Positions 48,901 to 62,475 of a stretch of 64,000 nt of DNA are shown here, piece by piece. Both the position numbers and the translations under genes were made by a program. The notes beneath the pieces were generated by a model. The model was not told the origin of the DNA, ran no database searches, and was given only the letters and a program-made list of their open reading frames with translations. Source of the stretch: Epiperipatus broadwayi (Eukaryota; Onychophora; Udeonychophora; Euonychophora; Peripatidae); the NCBI GenBank assembly GCA_028023455.1, contig JAQFVV010006255.1, forward strand, positions 6,306,501-6,370,500, in the 5' to 3' direction. The number at the start of each line of letters is the position of its first letter. Within the stretch, counting starts at the first letter, position 1.

Positions 48901-49680
48901 TGTTTTAAAGAAAAAATAGACTTAATCCTTTTTTTACACCTATGTTTACATCTCAAATTTTGAGCTTCTTTCTTTTGATCTTAAGATGAGACATGTCTAA
49001 AATTAGACTTCTCATATCGTCTCTAAGTTGTTGTTTTTTTGACAGAAAAACAACCCTTATAATACAAAAAAATTGTTGAGTAAGAAAAAAAACCATATAA
49101 CAGATTTTCTTCCCTTTCTCTCAATATTTAATAAATGTAGATATATTTATGTGATGTAACACACTCCATCATTCAAATCATGTATAAACTGACATTAAAT
49201 AATCTAATTGCTAGCTTAGTAATTATAATTCTAATATTTAAAATTAAATCATTAGCTTTTAAATCCAAATTACAATTATAGAAAAGTAAAATAGAGAAAT
49301 AATAAAATATAAAAATTTAGCAAGTGTAGGTTAGTTTTAAAGAAAGTTAAAATGTTTAATATTTGAAATATAAAACAATTAAATAGCTCACACATACATT
49401 GCCTATATATGTGTAACTTTGCTTTTTAACAGAAAAATTAAATATTGAATAGTTTAAATGTGTGTATTACCTTTCTATTAACACACAAACAAATAAAGAA
49501 TATAATTGTTGACCCACTCTCTTTCTGCCTTAAGCTTTTAAAACTGGATCTTGTAGGGTTTAAACTTGGATGCCCTACAGCTTCCCTTTTTATATAAAAA
49601 TGTGATGATTTTTGTTTTACATTTTCTTACATGCACATTATTATAAATTTAGCTAATGACTAAATTGTAATGGCACAACA
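45976..49680 (-). repeat. 5' LTR (in element orientation), 3705 bp
   Basis: Edges are TGTAACCTAATT on the left and GGCACAACA on the right. It matches the other LTR closely throughout. It is longer by a 240-bp tandem duplication near its left end. An LTR of this length is large for an animal element. Promoter elements were not located. Confidence 0.92.
46027..46506. repeat. Tandem duplication, 240-bp unit in LTR
   Basis: Bases 46027-46266 and 46267-46506 are near-identical units (from atataaatatttagcttaat to aacatatttct). The equivalent place in the other LTR is where the 500-N gap falls. Confidence 0.93.
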
Positions 49681-49720
49681 CACACACACATATATATATA
49701 TATATTTATATATATATTGT
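49681..49720. repeat. (CA)n(TA)n microsatellite at element edge
   Basis: CA units then TA units directly follow the 5' LTR. With the (AT)n on the other side, they suggest insertion into a dinucleotide repeat. No 4-6 bp target-site duplication can be identified. Confidence 0.85.
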
Positions 49721-50022
49721 ATCAGTATGTATATACACACATTGCGCAAGTGTGTGTGTGTATATACGAGTTACATAATTCACTTGTTTGTTTTTTTTTA
49801 TTAAAAAAAATATAAAATTTAAAATATCAATAATTAATAGTTTGAAAGGGTAGAAGCTAAAGAGAATAGAGGGAAAATTTAGAAAAGTTAGGAATTAGTA
49901 ATAATTATAACGTCTTTTTTTTAATATATTTTTATTTTATAATCCATCAAAAATACTCTTTAAAAAAAGTATTTTTAATTAAAAAAATAAAACATTCTTA
50001 TGATTAAATTAAATAGTTTGTA
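49721..50022. other. AT-rich sequence, nothing seen
   Basis: Homopolymer-rich DNA with no supportable feature. Confidence 0.5.
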
Positions 50023-50023
50023 C

Positions 50024-50068
50024 AAAACTAATCAGGCTCTGGAGATTTAGATTCCAGACTGATTAGTT
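50024..50068. repeat. Imperfect hairpin, about 17-bp stem
   Basis: AACTAATCAGGCTCTGGA pairs with TTCCAGACTGATTAGTT downstream, with one bulge and an 8-base loop. Pairing beyond the stem is weak, so a microRNA is not supported. Confidence 0.5.
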
Positions 50069-50214
50069 AAACGATATCTCTCTAATTCTAATCTTTGTAA
50101 TTAAAATGGAAAAACAGAAATTAATTATTAATGTAAATTTTAATCACAATTCTTTTGAGATAAAATGTACTGATAATGTAGTTAAAACTTGAGCAAGGGT
50201 GGAGTCAAGAGTAG

Positions 50215-50223
50215 TATAAAAGG
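50215..50223 (+). promoter_or_regulatory. TATA-box-like TATAAAAGG
   Basis: A good TATA consensus lies in a locally less AT-rich context (gagcaagggtggagtcaagag upstream). Pyrimidine-rich cttcaattttttttag and tgtcttcag follow. It could be the core promoter of a solo LTR spanning roughly 50170-50345, but LTR edges were not found. Confidence 0.25.
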
Positions 50224-50568
50224 CACACATCCTCTATTGTCTTCAATTTTTTTTAGTTTTGTCTTCAGTTTTTAGAAAGTTTTTGATTGTTATTAAGTTA
50301 TTAGTTTATTATTCTATTGAAATATTAAAGAAAATGAGTGACTAGTATTGAAAGCTGTGTTCTCTCATTTCTTCCACTCATCTCCCATGTGCCATTAGCA
50401 AAAATGCCATGCTAAATTACTATAACTCACGTTCTACCAATGTTTCAACCCACCTTACCAAATTAAGTAAGCCAGACATACCAAGAACAAGAAACCAAGA
50501 AGCTGACTTTAAGTTACAAATAACATGACCACAAGAAAACTAACTGGATCTGAGGAAAAATGGGTTAC

Positions 50569-50637
50569 CACCCATATACAAAGAAAAACCAGGAACTGTG
50601 CATACCCAGATACAAAAAAACCCAAGAACTATGCAAA
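50569..50637 (+). repeat. Two degenerate 34-base units
   Basis: acccatatacaaagaaaaacc..ggaactgtgca is followed by acccagatacaaaaaaaccc..agaactatgca. Weak further echoes extend to about 50700. Confidence 0.55.
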
Positions 50638-50699
50638 ACGCCTATGAAACCAGAGACAGTGTTTGAAACACAAATAAACTCCAGAACTATGTATAAATC

Positions 50700-52585
50700 C
50701 TAAACTATTCATTGATGCCATTATAAAAACTTTTAAATTTTATCTGAAATAGAGTTCATAACCATATGCATGCATACTTATTAAGTGCATACTATCTATT
50801 ATGTTTTTATATTTAATTATTTTTATTATTATCATTATATTTATAAATTATTAGTTTTAAATAAATTTGTTTAAATTATTAATGTCGTTTTACATCTTTC
50901 TCTCCCCATTCATATAAATAAATGTGTAGTCGGTCTCATGTTAAGAACTAGCATTGGGTCAAGCACTTGAAATGTGTTAATGACATTTCATGGGTTCCAA
51001 TGTAAGTATTGGATGGCACCCTGGATTTAAACCTATTATAAATATCCCCATGAGATATTTCACATTTCATGCAGCTGGGGTGCCACTTCAGTCTGGAAAG
51101 GTGGCTGTCAGTTTAATATTTTATTAAATAGCGTCTGACTGAGGGTATAATTGGTATGTAGTTATTTGTCATATTTACTCCCCTGCTTGTGTAATGGGTC
51201 CCTTAAAATTTATTTTGCAAAATCATATGAGTTTTATAAAAAAGAATAAATAAATAGAAAGTTTAAGGAGGGTTAAATTACCATTAGAATATATATATAA
51301 ATCCACTAGAATAAAATTACAAAATTTTAAAAATGCTTATATAAAATTGAAGATTAATATCCTTTGCTGTAGCCAGCTTACAGTGTATTTTGCCATCTTG
51401 ATGAGCAATACATTAATATTTAAATCTTATTAAACTCTCACACCAGTAACATTACCATGTGAATTACTTACTTTCCATAAACTGTGAATACTAATACAAT
51501 AAACTAATATTGAAACAAGACTTATAGATTTATGTGCTGGCATAGTTTGAAATTCAAAAATTGATTATAATGAAATCACCAGAAGATACTTCAGTGCTCT
51601 GATTCAAATAAATATATATCATGCATTATTTTCAACTGTTTCCCTAATCTATAGTTTCTTTTCTCCCATTAATCTTGTAGATTTTTTTATTTCAATTATC
51701 CATCTTATTTGTGTGTGTGTCTTGACAACATTAATGTTTTTAAAGTAACATATCCACTACAATTTCATTTTAACTTTTTAATTTTTTTCAATGATGTCAA
51801 TGATATCTGTTTGCTCTTTTACCCATATATTTTTATTTTAGATCTTCTTTCTTATTCCTGATTTCTAAATGGTATTTACTTCACTTTTCTTTACTTATTG
51901 GAATATTTATAAATTTTTTATACATGAGCATTTAAATTTAAAATTTATGTTGTACTAAATATGCTTTAACAGAACACTGCCAGAATCACAATGCTATCTT
52001 ATTTCACAGTTAAAAAGTTGTGTCCTTAAATAAATGTATTTCATTATGTAAATGAGACATATAAATATTCCATTTTTGACAATAGAACACATAATTATTT
52101 TTAATAATTGTGGATGGATCTTTTGCAATTGCCTATGCTTCCTTATATTTTTATTGATAGTAGTGAAATTCAAAATAGTTTGTACTTTAATCTAATTTAT
52201 AATACATAAAAAACATAATGGATGGAATCAATCATATAATTAAATTTGGATAGACTGCTTTTATTAAAATTGCTTTTTTAAAAAAAGTGAATGGTTTATA
52301 ATTATATGTTGGACTATTTCTATCATTTAGAATTAAATGTGTTTAAAAAAATTCAGACTTTAAATTTTTCAATGCATTCAACTATTAACAATATCACACA
52401 ACTTAGTATATATTTGGAGTGTTTACATTTTAAAGACATTTAACAATTGATACTAAATGATGAAAATAATCCAACATATAATTACAAATAAAATGCTATC
52501 ATTATAAATTTTGAGACAAATATCAAATTAATGTTTTATTGTTCAGGAGTTCATATGAAATATAAGCACTCCCACTGCTCCAAAT
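50700..52585. other. AT-rich sequence, no gene seen
   Basis: No coding or RNA feature could be supported. About 50930-51180 is less AT-rich but has no open frame of note. Confidence 0.5.
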
Positions 52586-52637
52586 CATTAAAAGAGTAAC
52601 AACTCTATACAGTAGTGCCACTCAGTGCAAGACATAG
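52586..52637 (+). repeat. MITE arm fragment
   Basis: cattaaaagagtaacaactc, then tatacagtagtgccactcagtgc, matches one arm of the inverted-repeat element at 58464-58564, with changes near its tip. Confidence 0.65.
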
Positions 52638-52707
52638 TAATCAATAGATATTAGAAGGTTTGTGCATCAAAATTCCTATCTAGTGCCTACTCATCCATTA
52701 TCTTCAG

Positions 52708-52983
52708 ACTAGTTTCTAGCTTTTGGCCTTCATCAGTGAGAAGTCTTGGATCTGAGAATACTGTATCTAGATCTTTGGATCTAATACAATCCTCCAATAG
52801 TCATCTTTTACCTTTTTAATTAACTATAAAGTTATGAGTCCAATGTTTTTAACCCAAGTTCATTCACTTGTATAGTCATCCAATATCACAGATTAGTTTC
52901 TACTTGTGGCCTTCATCAGTGAAGGGCCTTGCATCTGAAAGCATTGTAATCAGATCTTTGGATCTAATGCAATCCTCCAACAG
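52708..52983 (+). repeat. Tandem pair, about 95-bp units 182 bp apart
   Basis: Bases 52708-52801 and 52890-52983 share tagtttct, ttggccttcatcagtga, cttggatctga, agatctttggatctaat and caatcctccaa. The GC-richer unit may derive from a dispersed repeat. Confidence 0.85.
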
Positions 52984-52999
52984 CTTGTATAAAACTATG

Positions 53000-54744
53000 A
53001 GCCCAATATGAAAATAAGAACTGCTGATCATATAATGTTTTAGTACCCTAAACCATGCAGGACTATTAAAATGAAACAACCTAGGTGCTTATAAAGAAAG
53101 ATTTTTAAATAAATGTGTTTTTCCAATACTTAGTTGCGGATCTGAGTTTTGAATATTAAATAAAATAACAATTAAAATCTTCAAGTTGTACAGTAAAGTA
53201 TGGAGAAATGATATTAGGAGTAACAAGGAATAATTGAAGATGAAATATTTGGATGAATGAAATAAACTGCTATCATTGAACCCATCGGAAAAATTAAGAT
53301 CCTGAAATGGAATTGGATTGAACCTTTTTCTAGCAAAAATAATAGTAGATGAATAACTGAAGTCTTAAACTGGATCTTTAAAAGACGTGGAAAGAGACTT
53401 TGAGTAACATGACTGAAGATAAGAAAATTTACTGGAATAATGTAGTGAAGAAAAAATTACTTTGAACTTGATGCTTCTTGATGAAATGGATTAATAATAT
53501 CCGAAAATGATAACTGATGTAGTAAGCACTACTTACTTTGCTGTTATTTTATAGATATAGTATCTGAAGGTTAAAACTTTTATAGCACATACAGCCGCAA
53601 GCTTATGAAGATCTTTTAATTTCCACTAAACTAAAAGAAATAAATACAACTTTATTATAATGATAGTATTTCAATTAATAAAAATTTATTACATAACAAA
53701 GAAGTACTGCATAGTGTAAATATCAAACATAATTTCTAAAATAATACAATTCAGCAAGGTTATTTGGATAGAAACTGCGATAATATACATACGTGTATAC
53801 AATGCATAAGAATACTCTCTTGAAGCGTAGTTGCTATAAATAATTGATCTGCTTTGTAATATCTTCAATGATTTCTACTAACTGAAATTGTTAGTGAGAA
53901 TCCTTTATACAATAATGTAGAGCGCGATTAGTGACGGCCATTATCTTCTTAAATAAATTATCTACTACTGCAGCCAGAGGTCAGATAAATTATTTATAAC
54001 GAGCGTTTCAAGAAAATAATCTTTTGCGTGTATATATTGTAACCTTATAATAGTTAATTGTTATTTATATACATATACAGATATTCGTACACATTGATAA
54101 AACATTTTTATATTTTAAAAAATCTTTTATTATGTAAACAATAATAAAAAGATTGACTGCAATCTTGATAAAAAATAAATGCAAACAAAGAATTCAAAAG
54201 AGTAATTGTATATAGAGTTATAAAGCTAAAAAACCATTTTTTTTCCGACAAGTAAATCAAAATATTAGAATAATAAAGAGTGAAAATCGGGAACATTAGC
54301 AATAAAGATCACACTAAATGTAAATAAACAATTGTTTTTTGGCAAATGTTATTATTGCTATATTAGCATAAATATCTGTTTCGTTTTATTGATCTTTGGA
54401 GTAATTTGAATTAAATGAAACATGTTTACCTTTATATTCTTTTTTGTTTGTTGAGTGTTTTATTAACCTGATTTCTAATATGTTTGAGGCATTAAAATAA
54501 TTTTTCACTACAGAGTTTCAGCTGTTTATCATATTTTATTTTTTAAAAATAAAAATTGCCTAATATAAAATAAATGTCATTAATTTTTATAAAAATACAC
54601 GTACATAAAGGATTATTATGTGCTGTATTTTAAAGTATTGATTAGCGTTATAGATCTTTTAAATGTGAAAGATATGGGTTTGAAAATGGTGTTGATGCCA
54701 TTGAAATGATAAAGGTAGAAACTATGCATATATAATCATGCAGA
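53000..54744. other. AT-rich sequence, no gene seen
   Basis: No supportable gene. A block near 53030-53060 (ctgatcatataatgtttTagt) is shared with 58590-58610, again repeat-derived. Confidence 0.45.
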
Positions 54745-54820
54745 TTTCATGGTATAGTAATTAGCGCATCTGTCTGTTATGCCTATGATTTGAAAGTCAG
54801 CTTTGGGTCAAATAAAATTT
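54745..54820 (+). repeat. Degenerate tRNA-derived segment
   Basis: ATGGTATAGTAATTAGCGCATCTG resembles a tRNA 5' part (A box) and CTTTGGGTCAAATAA a mutated B box about 35 bases on. It is too damaged for a tRNA gene; an old SINE or tRNA pseudogene is likely. Confidence 0.5.
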
Positions 54821-55329
54821 GGATAAAAAGTTTTACAATTTTTCTTATTAAATAACTGATCCATAGTCAATTCAGGTAAACACCCAACATTTGTTATTAA
54901 ATGAATGTCTAGCTATTTTTATCTACAAGATAAAACATAGTTGGAAAATCTTCACTACCTAGCATCTAATACTTTCACTTTCATTTTGCTTTATTGAAGA
55001 AATTTTGAAGAGGCCATTTCCCTGGATGGCTACAGTATTTAAAAACTGTTTTATCATTTTACTTTACTTTTACATATAATAAAATATTAACTGACTCCAC
55101 CTCAATACATCTCAGCAATGGCAGGTAAATGTGCAATCAGTATTATATCAGCACAACTTTTCAAAGCCATATTATTCATCAAGAAATCCTAGCCTCTGCA
55201 AAACCCAAATGTAAAATGCTAAAAACAAAATTACATTCCATGAAATACCATGTGAATGTGGATGTGCATTGTTAAATTAGCTCTCCATTAAAAAATATAA
55301 AAAAAAACATAAAAGTAATAATTAAAGAG

Positions 55330-55467
55330 AAAAAGATAAATTTGCCATCAAGCGTTGGTGGTTGGGTGTGCTGCTTTACAAGTAGTTGTCGTGAGTTCGC
55401 TTAAGCAGTTGTTGTGAGTTTGCTTCCTAGCCAATGCTTTGTCATGGGGAAAAAAAAGATAAATTTG
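55330..55467 (+). repeat. Target-site duplication pair around SINE
   Basis: AAAAAGATAAATTTG occurs at 55330-55344 and exactly again at 55453-55467, defining the SINE between them. Confidence 0.88.
55345..55452 (+). mobile_element. tRNA-derived SINE, copy 2
   Basis: A 108-bp element begins ccatcaagcgttgg. It carries B-box-like GTGAGTTCGCTT and, a second time, GTGAGTTTGCTTC, and ends ccaatgctttgtcatggggaaa. It is the same family as 28765-28870. The repeated agtTGT.GTGAGTTYGCTT block indicates an internal duplication in this copy. The perfect 15-bp target duplication suggests a younger insertion than copy 1. Confidence 0.87.
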
Positions 55468-55612
55468 TCTTGAGAAGTAGATTTTGCAATTACCAATGAA
55501 CATATTTTTGATTACAAAAATATTAGAAAAACAAGGGTAAAAAGAAAATTTTTAAAAGCTGTTCTTGTAGCAATGGCAAATAACTCATAAGTCAATCTAA
55601 TGTGCTAATCCA

Positions 55613-55660
55613 TAATAAAACAGGCAAAACTCTCCATACAGTAGTGCCACTCAGTGCCAA
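55613..55660 (+). repeat. MITE arm fragment
   Basis: ataataaaacaggcaaaact then ctccatacagtagtgccact is identical to the left arm of 58464-58564 over about 35 bases, followed by unrelated sequence. The second arm is absent. Confidence 0.75.
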
Positions 55661-57639
55661 AGGGAATATGTAATGTTTAGTGGTTTAACACTAATCCATA
55701 ATAATTTGGAAATCACTCGCTATTAATCTTGCTCTTAACAAAGTGGAGAAATTAGAAGGACCCTTTTTTTTTTACAAAATAAACCAAAGGAAAAAACAGA
55801 ATAGTGTCACTCAAAATATTATATCCCATACCAATCTATGTGAGATTATTTATAGTAGGATATATTTAGAAAGATATTAACTTTTATTTTTCTTGAAACA
55901 TTTAACTAGATAATGTAAATAGTCCAATATATGATGGCAAGTAAAAGATCAATCTTCAAACAATCGTATGCCAATTATATTTTAAGACAAAATACATTAT
56001 TTATAATTAGCATATATGTAGGATTACAGTTAAGCAACAAATACTGTACTAACTTATCTTCCTTTTTATTTGTTTACTTAGTTTTGCAATCAGGAAGATT
56101 ACTTTTCTCTGATTGTATTAAATTGGTTAATCTTTGCTGTTTTTGAAATTTAACACAATATCTTTATTAACAGAAAAAAATAACAATTGGTTGTCTTTCA
56201 GAAACAGTTTAGAAATTTACAAAAGAAAAAATTAGCAACTACTGAGTTAATTGGAGTAGTTGGAGTTGGAATTTTGTAGAAAGGGAGACTTTTAAAAGAA
56301 AAGCCAGAGGTGGCTATATAATAAACTTGTTTGAGTAAAGTTTACAGTTCAGTATTATATTTTATAGATTATGATGTTGCAACTATTGGTATACAAGGAT
56401 TTTTAAAATATTATACTAAACAATCCCTTGAATCAATTTGTAAAGATTGTTTTTCTTGTATTGCTTCATATCACCACTGAATTTGAAAATGAGAAATTTC
56501 AATAAATTTATATAAAAGATTACTCTGTCAGCTATTTATCACTGCATTGTAAATATTATCTTGAGCACATTTGCAGCTGATTATTCATTGCTAAACTACA
56601 TGAAGATATAATAAAAACCAAGAAGGAAAAAAAAATACTATAGTTGATATGTCACTGAATTCATATCTCGAAGTCTGGATTGGCAGTATATATTACAAAT
56701 AGCAGTAACACTCTCCTACATAATTTTTTTTAAAATTTAAATTACAAATTTATCTTTAATTAATTATAAAAATATTTTTTGTATTTTTTTTAAAAATTAC
56801 AATTGATTTAAATAGTTTTTATGTAAATGCTTATTTATGGTTATGATAAATATTATATTTAAATGGCATCATGGTTAATGGTTTATTTAAATTTTATAAT
56901 TATTAAATGTTTTAAATAGTAACTGAGATTAATGTTTGGTTTATGTTGATGTCTTCTATAAGTATCATTTATTGTTATTCTATTTAGTTAATTAATTAAA
57001 TATTTTAATTTTTAATATCTATTTTGTTTTTCTACTCCAAAATCTTTTTTTTTTTTTTTGTGATCACTATGGTAGTACATTTGTACAATGAGTTTTGATA
57101 TATGTGCATATACTCAAGATATGAGCAGGGTTAATGGTCTTCTGTATGTCATTACTCAGCATTATATTGTATCTGCATGCTTTAAAACAGAATATATTAA
57201 TTCTATATTATAAAATATAATTATGCTTTCAGCCTATAATATTTAATAAATATAAACCCATTAATGTGCTTACAATTTAGTTTTATATCCATTAATATTC
57301 ATACATCTAACACATTCAGTCCATTAAATGTACCTTTACACTCTAGTGAGATTAATACAATAATTAATCTAATAATTTTATTGTTTACAGTTAAACAAAA
57401 ATTTCCAGTGCTTTTATTTTATTATACAGATCACACTTTTGTTTATGGAATTGTTTTTTTTTTTTTTTGCAATTTCCTGATAGAATAAAAAGCGGAATCT
57501 ATTAGTGATTTTTGATTTGGAAAATCATACCAAGTCTCTGGTAATTCCTCATTTATAACTATAAGCAACCTGTTCAATAAAATTCTTGAAAGTATTTTTG
57601 TACACAAGATAAGTATAATATTTTATGATAACTACTATA
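55661..57639. other. AT-rich sequence, no gene seen
   Basis: Open frames of 71 and 74 codons at 55931 and 57264 have ordinary AT-driven composition and no recognisable motif. Confidence 0.5.
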
Positions 57640-58910
57640 ATGTAAATCTAGAAATTTTTTAATAGTGCAGTGTCAAACCGTAATTCTGATGCAAAGGTAA
57701 ATTATTCTTCACACAAACATCTTACTTTTAATATTCAATTAGCAGTGTTAAATACTAATAAATTCTTAGTCCAAGTCACAAGACAAAGTCTTTTGAAAAG
57801 ATAAGAATAGCCATCTTATCTTTTGCATCTACATGCAATTCTTAAGCAACATACCAATCTTAAACAACTTGGACTGAGAGCATGAATATATATTACTTTA
57901 TTCACTTTACTTACATTTCTATCCTATTATGTATTAACATTTGCTATAACTTGAAATTTACTATGTGTTAATATTAGAAGATGTTATAATTGAGAGTTTA
58001 CTAGTATTCAACATCATTAATTGAATATTAGAAATATGTGTACTTGTGTGAAAAATGATTGCTTCATATCAGAATTACAATAATTGCACTAGTAAAAAAT
58101 TTCTAGATTATTTACTGCAAAGTATAATATCTTTTAATATTAACATGTAGTAAATTTCAAGATTTTGCAAGTATTAATAAGAAATAAAATAGAAATGTAA
58201 GTAAAGTGAATATTGTAATATATTCATGATCTCAGTCCAAGATGCTTAAAATTGGCTTATATAATTGCATGTAGTTATAAAAGATAAGGCAGCCATTTTT
58301 ATCTTTTCAAAAGTATTTATGAAAGTGACATGAATCAAGAGTTTACTAACATTTAACATCACTAATTGTATGTGGGATGATTACCTTCATATCAAAATTA
58401 CAGTTTGATACTGTGCTAATAAAAAAGTTCTACATTATTTACATTAAAGAATAACATTTTCTAATTAAAACAGGCAAAACTCTCCATACAGTAGTGCCAC
58501 TCCATTAATTACTCTGGCTTGCACTGAGTGGCACCACTGTATTCAGAATTTTGCCTGTTTTAATAACAGTTATAAGCAAGCATAAGAAATGGTGATCATA
58601 TGATGTTTAGTGATTTAATATTTCTAATATTAACATATAATAAATTTCAAGATTTTGAAAGTGTTAATACATAATAAAATAGAAATGTTAGGGAAGTGAA
58701 TAATGTAATATATTCACACTGTCACTCCAAGATGCTTAATAATTGCATGTATATACAAAAGATAAGATGACCATTTTTATCTTTTCAAAAGTCTTTATTT
58801 TGTGACTTGGATTGAGAGTTTATTAATATTTAACATTGCTAATTAAATATTAAAAGGTGCTTGTGTGAAGGATGATTATCTTCATATTAGGATAACTACA
58901 ATACTTTTTT
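57640..58910. repeat. Local repeat cluster with one inverted unit
   Basis: Units sharing aaaagataag..gccat..ttatctttt, agtccaaga, aaatagaaatgt and aagtaaagtgaat occur inverted at about 57640-57935 and direct at about 58110-58455 and 58605-58905. A partial direct unit lies at about 57990-58120. Each full unit contains a small hairpin from AAAAGATAA and TTATCTTTT. A MITE interrupts the cluster. Confidence 0.8.
58464..58564. mobile_element. MITE-like inverted-repeat element, 101 bp
   Basis: The left arm ATTAAAACAGGCAAAA (58464-58479) is the exact complement of TTTTGCCTGTTTTAAT (58549-58564). Inner arms continue with TACAGTAGTGCCACTC against GAGTGGCACCACTGTA around a 23-base centre. It is short, non-coding and repeated as half copies at 52586 and 55613, as expected for a non-autonomous DNA transposon. 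Confidence 0.85.
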
Positions 58911-61000
<2,090 letters not shown>

Positions 61001-62309
61001 GATGTACCTGGCTATGGTTTTTTTTTAAAATTGGTTGCTTTAATTTTTTTTTGCTTTGGGAATTACTTTTTTTGAATAAAATGCTCATAATAAAAGTAAG
61101 CCTCTAAAATAAAATTTAAAGTTTTAAATATACCTGTTATATTTAATATGTGAATTTAGTAGCATTATGGACAACTATTGATGATGGAATTATTTTCCTT
61201 TGCATAAAATATTCTTTGTAATTCAGGCAAATATATTTTTTTAAAATTGATTGTGAATTTGTCACATGACAATATTATGGACAAACATACACTACTCCAT
61301 TCAGACAACAGAGATTGTGAATTTGACACATCATAGCTTATGGACAAACACACATTCGCCATTCAAGCTACAGAGAAAGTAGGGATTTTATATATAAAAA
61401 TTATTATTGTTGTGGTCATTAACAAATTCTAGAAAAGGATCTTAAACAAAATAAAACTGGCATACAAAATTCAGCCTACATAGTTATAGGAACCAAAACT
61501 TTTTATTTTTTTTAAAAATAATATAGAAAATAACTGAAAATGCACTATTTAGTAATATATTTAAATGTATTTATATATTTGTTATTTGCATCATTTCTAC
61601 TCACCCATATATATATATCACATACAAAATATGCTAAAATATACATATTTGCCATATATATATATATCACATACAAAATATGCTAAAATATACATATTTG
61701 CCAGAAATATAATGTGGTAGCAATAACTTTTTGTATTTTTTTAAAATTACTGCAATTACTTTCTTCCTGTCTTTAATATAATAATTTATATGTATTTTAT
61801 ATATCCTATAATTACTGAATAATTTGCAATGTTTGGGGAGGAACGATCTAATTTTTGAAATATGTCAGTTTAAATAAATTTCGACCTTACTATATTTTCA
61901 TATACTTTTTTATTTATTTATTTATTTAAAATTAATATAAATTACAAGTGAATAATTCTTACACCTTTTTATCATTAAGATTGTTCATCCCTATTATAAG
62001 GTTATTTTCATTCTCTCATATAACGTGATATACTGTGTATAGGATTTAATTAAGTTGAGTGAACTAAATTTTACCTGAAAAATCCTAATTTTAATTTGCA
62101 TTAAAGTTTAAACGATAATTTATTTTATTTTTTTAAAATTATATTTAAAAATTGGACACCATTTCAACTATTCACAAAACTGGATTTCAAAGAAAAAAAA
62201 AAACATTTTTATTACGGATTCTTAATCATTCTATAATCTTTTTTAATAACATTAAATTTGATTATAATACAAATTGGCTATTTATAATAAATATATCAAT
62301 GTACAATTT
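61001..62309. other. AT-rich sequence, no gene seen
   Basis: Nothing beyond the local 47-bp duplication listed next could be supported. Confidence 0.5.
61605..61698. repeat. Tandem duplication, 47-bp unit
   Basis: Two copies of a unit running ccatatatatatatcacata to acatatttg (61605-61651, 61652-61698) are identical. Confidence 0.9.
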
Positions 62310-62475
62310 ATTAGTAATTTTTATCAGTTATTCATTAGACTAGAGATTTTCCATTTAATGAATAAAATTTATATAGTGTAATTTTCACTACTCCACTCTC
62401 AAGCAAGGTAGGGATTGGTTTTTATCTGCCTTTAATATCTTATGCAGCAGTAAAATCATAAACGTATGACCAAAA
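62310..62475 (+). repeat. Dispersed repeat, member 2
   Basis: Same family and orientation as 35460-35640; the landmarks are listed there. Confidence 0.7.

Larger units (their letters stand above)
38627..49680 (-). mobile_element. Non-autonomous LTR element with 3.7-kb LTRs (LARD-like)
   Basis: Two long, nearly identical direct repeats (38627-42604 and 45976-49680) start TGT and end ACA and enclose a 3.4-kb internal region. In minus-strand orientation an 18-base primer binding site follows the 5' LTR after one base, and a polypurine tract directly precedes the 3' LTR, so this is a complete LTR retrotransposon. The internal region has a long leader, a Gag-like coiled-coil reading frame and a repeat array, but no readable protease, RT, RNase H or integrase. 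Very long LTRs plus a short internal region without pol is the build of LARD elements. LTR divergence by eye is a few percent or less, so insertion was fairly recent. Confidence 0.88.

Noticed and set aside
38627-49680. Plain segmental duplication instead of an LTR element
   Set aside because: TG...CA ends, a primer binding site one base inside one repeat and a polypurine tract directly against the other are specific to LTR elements.
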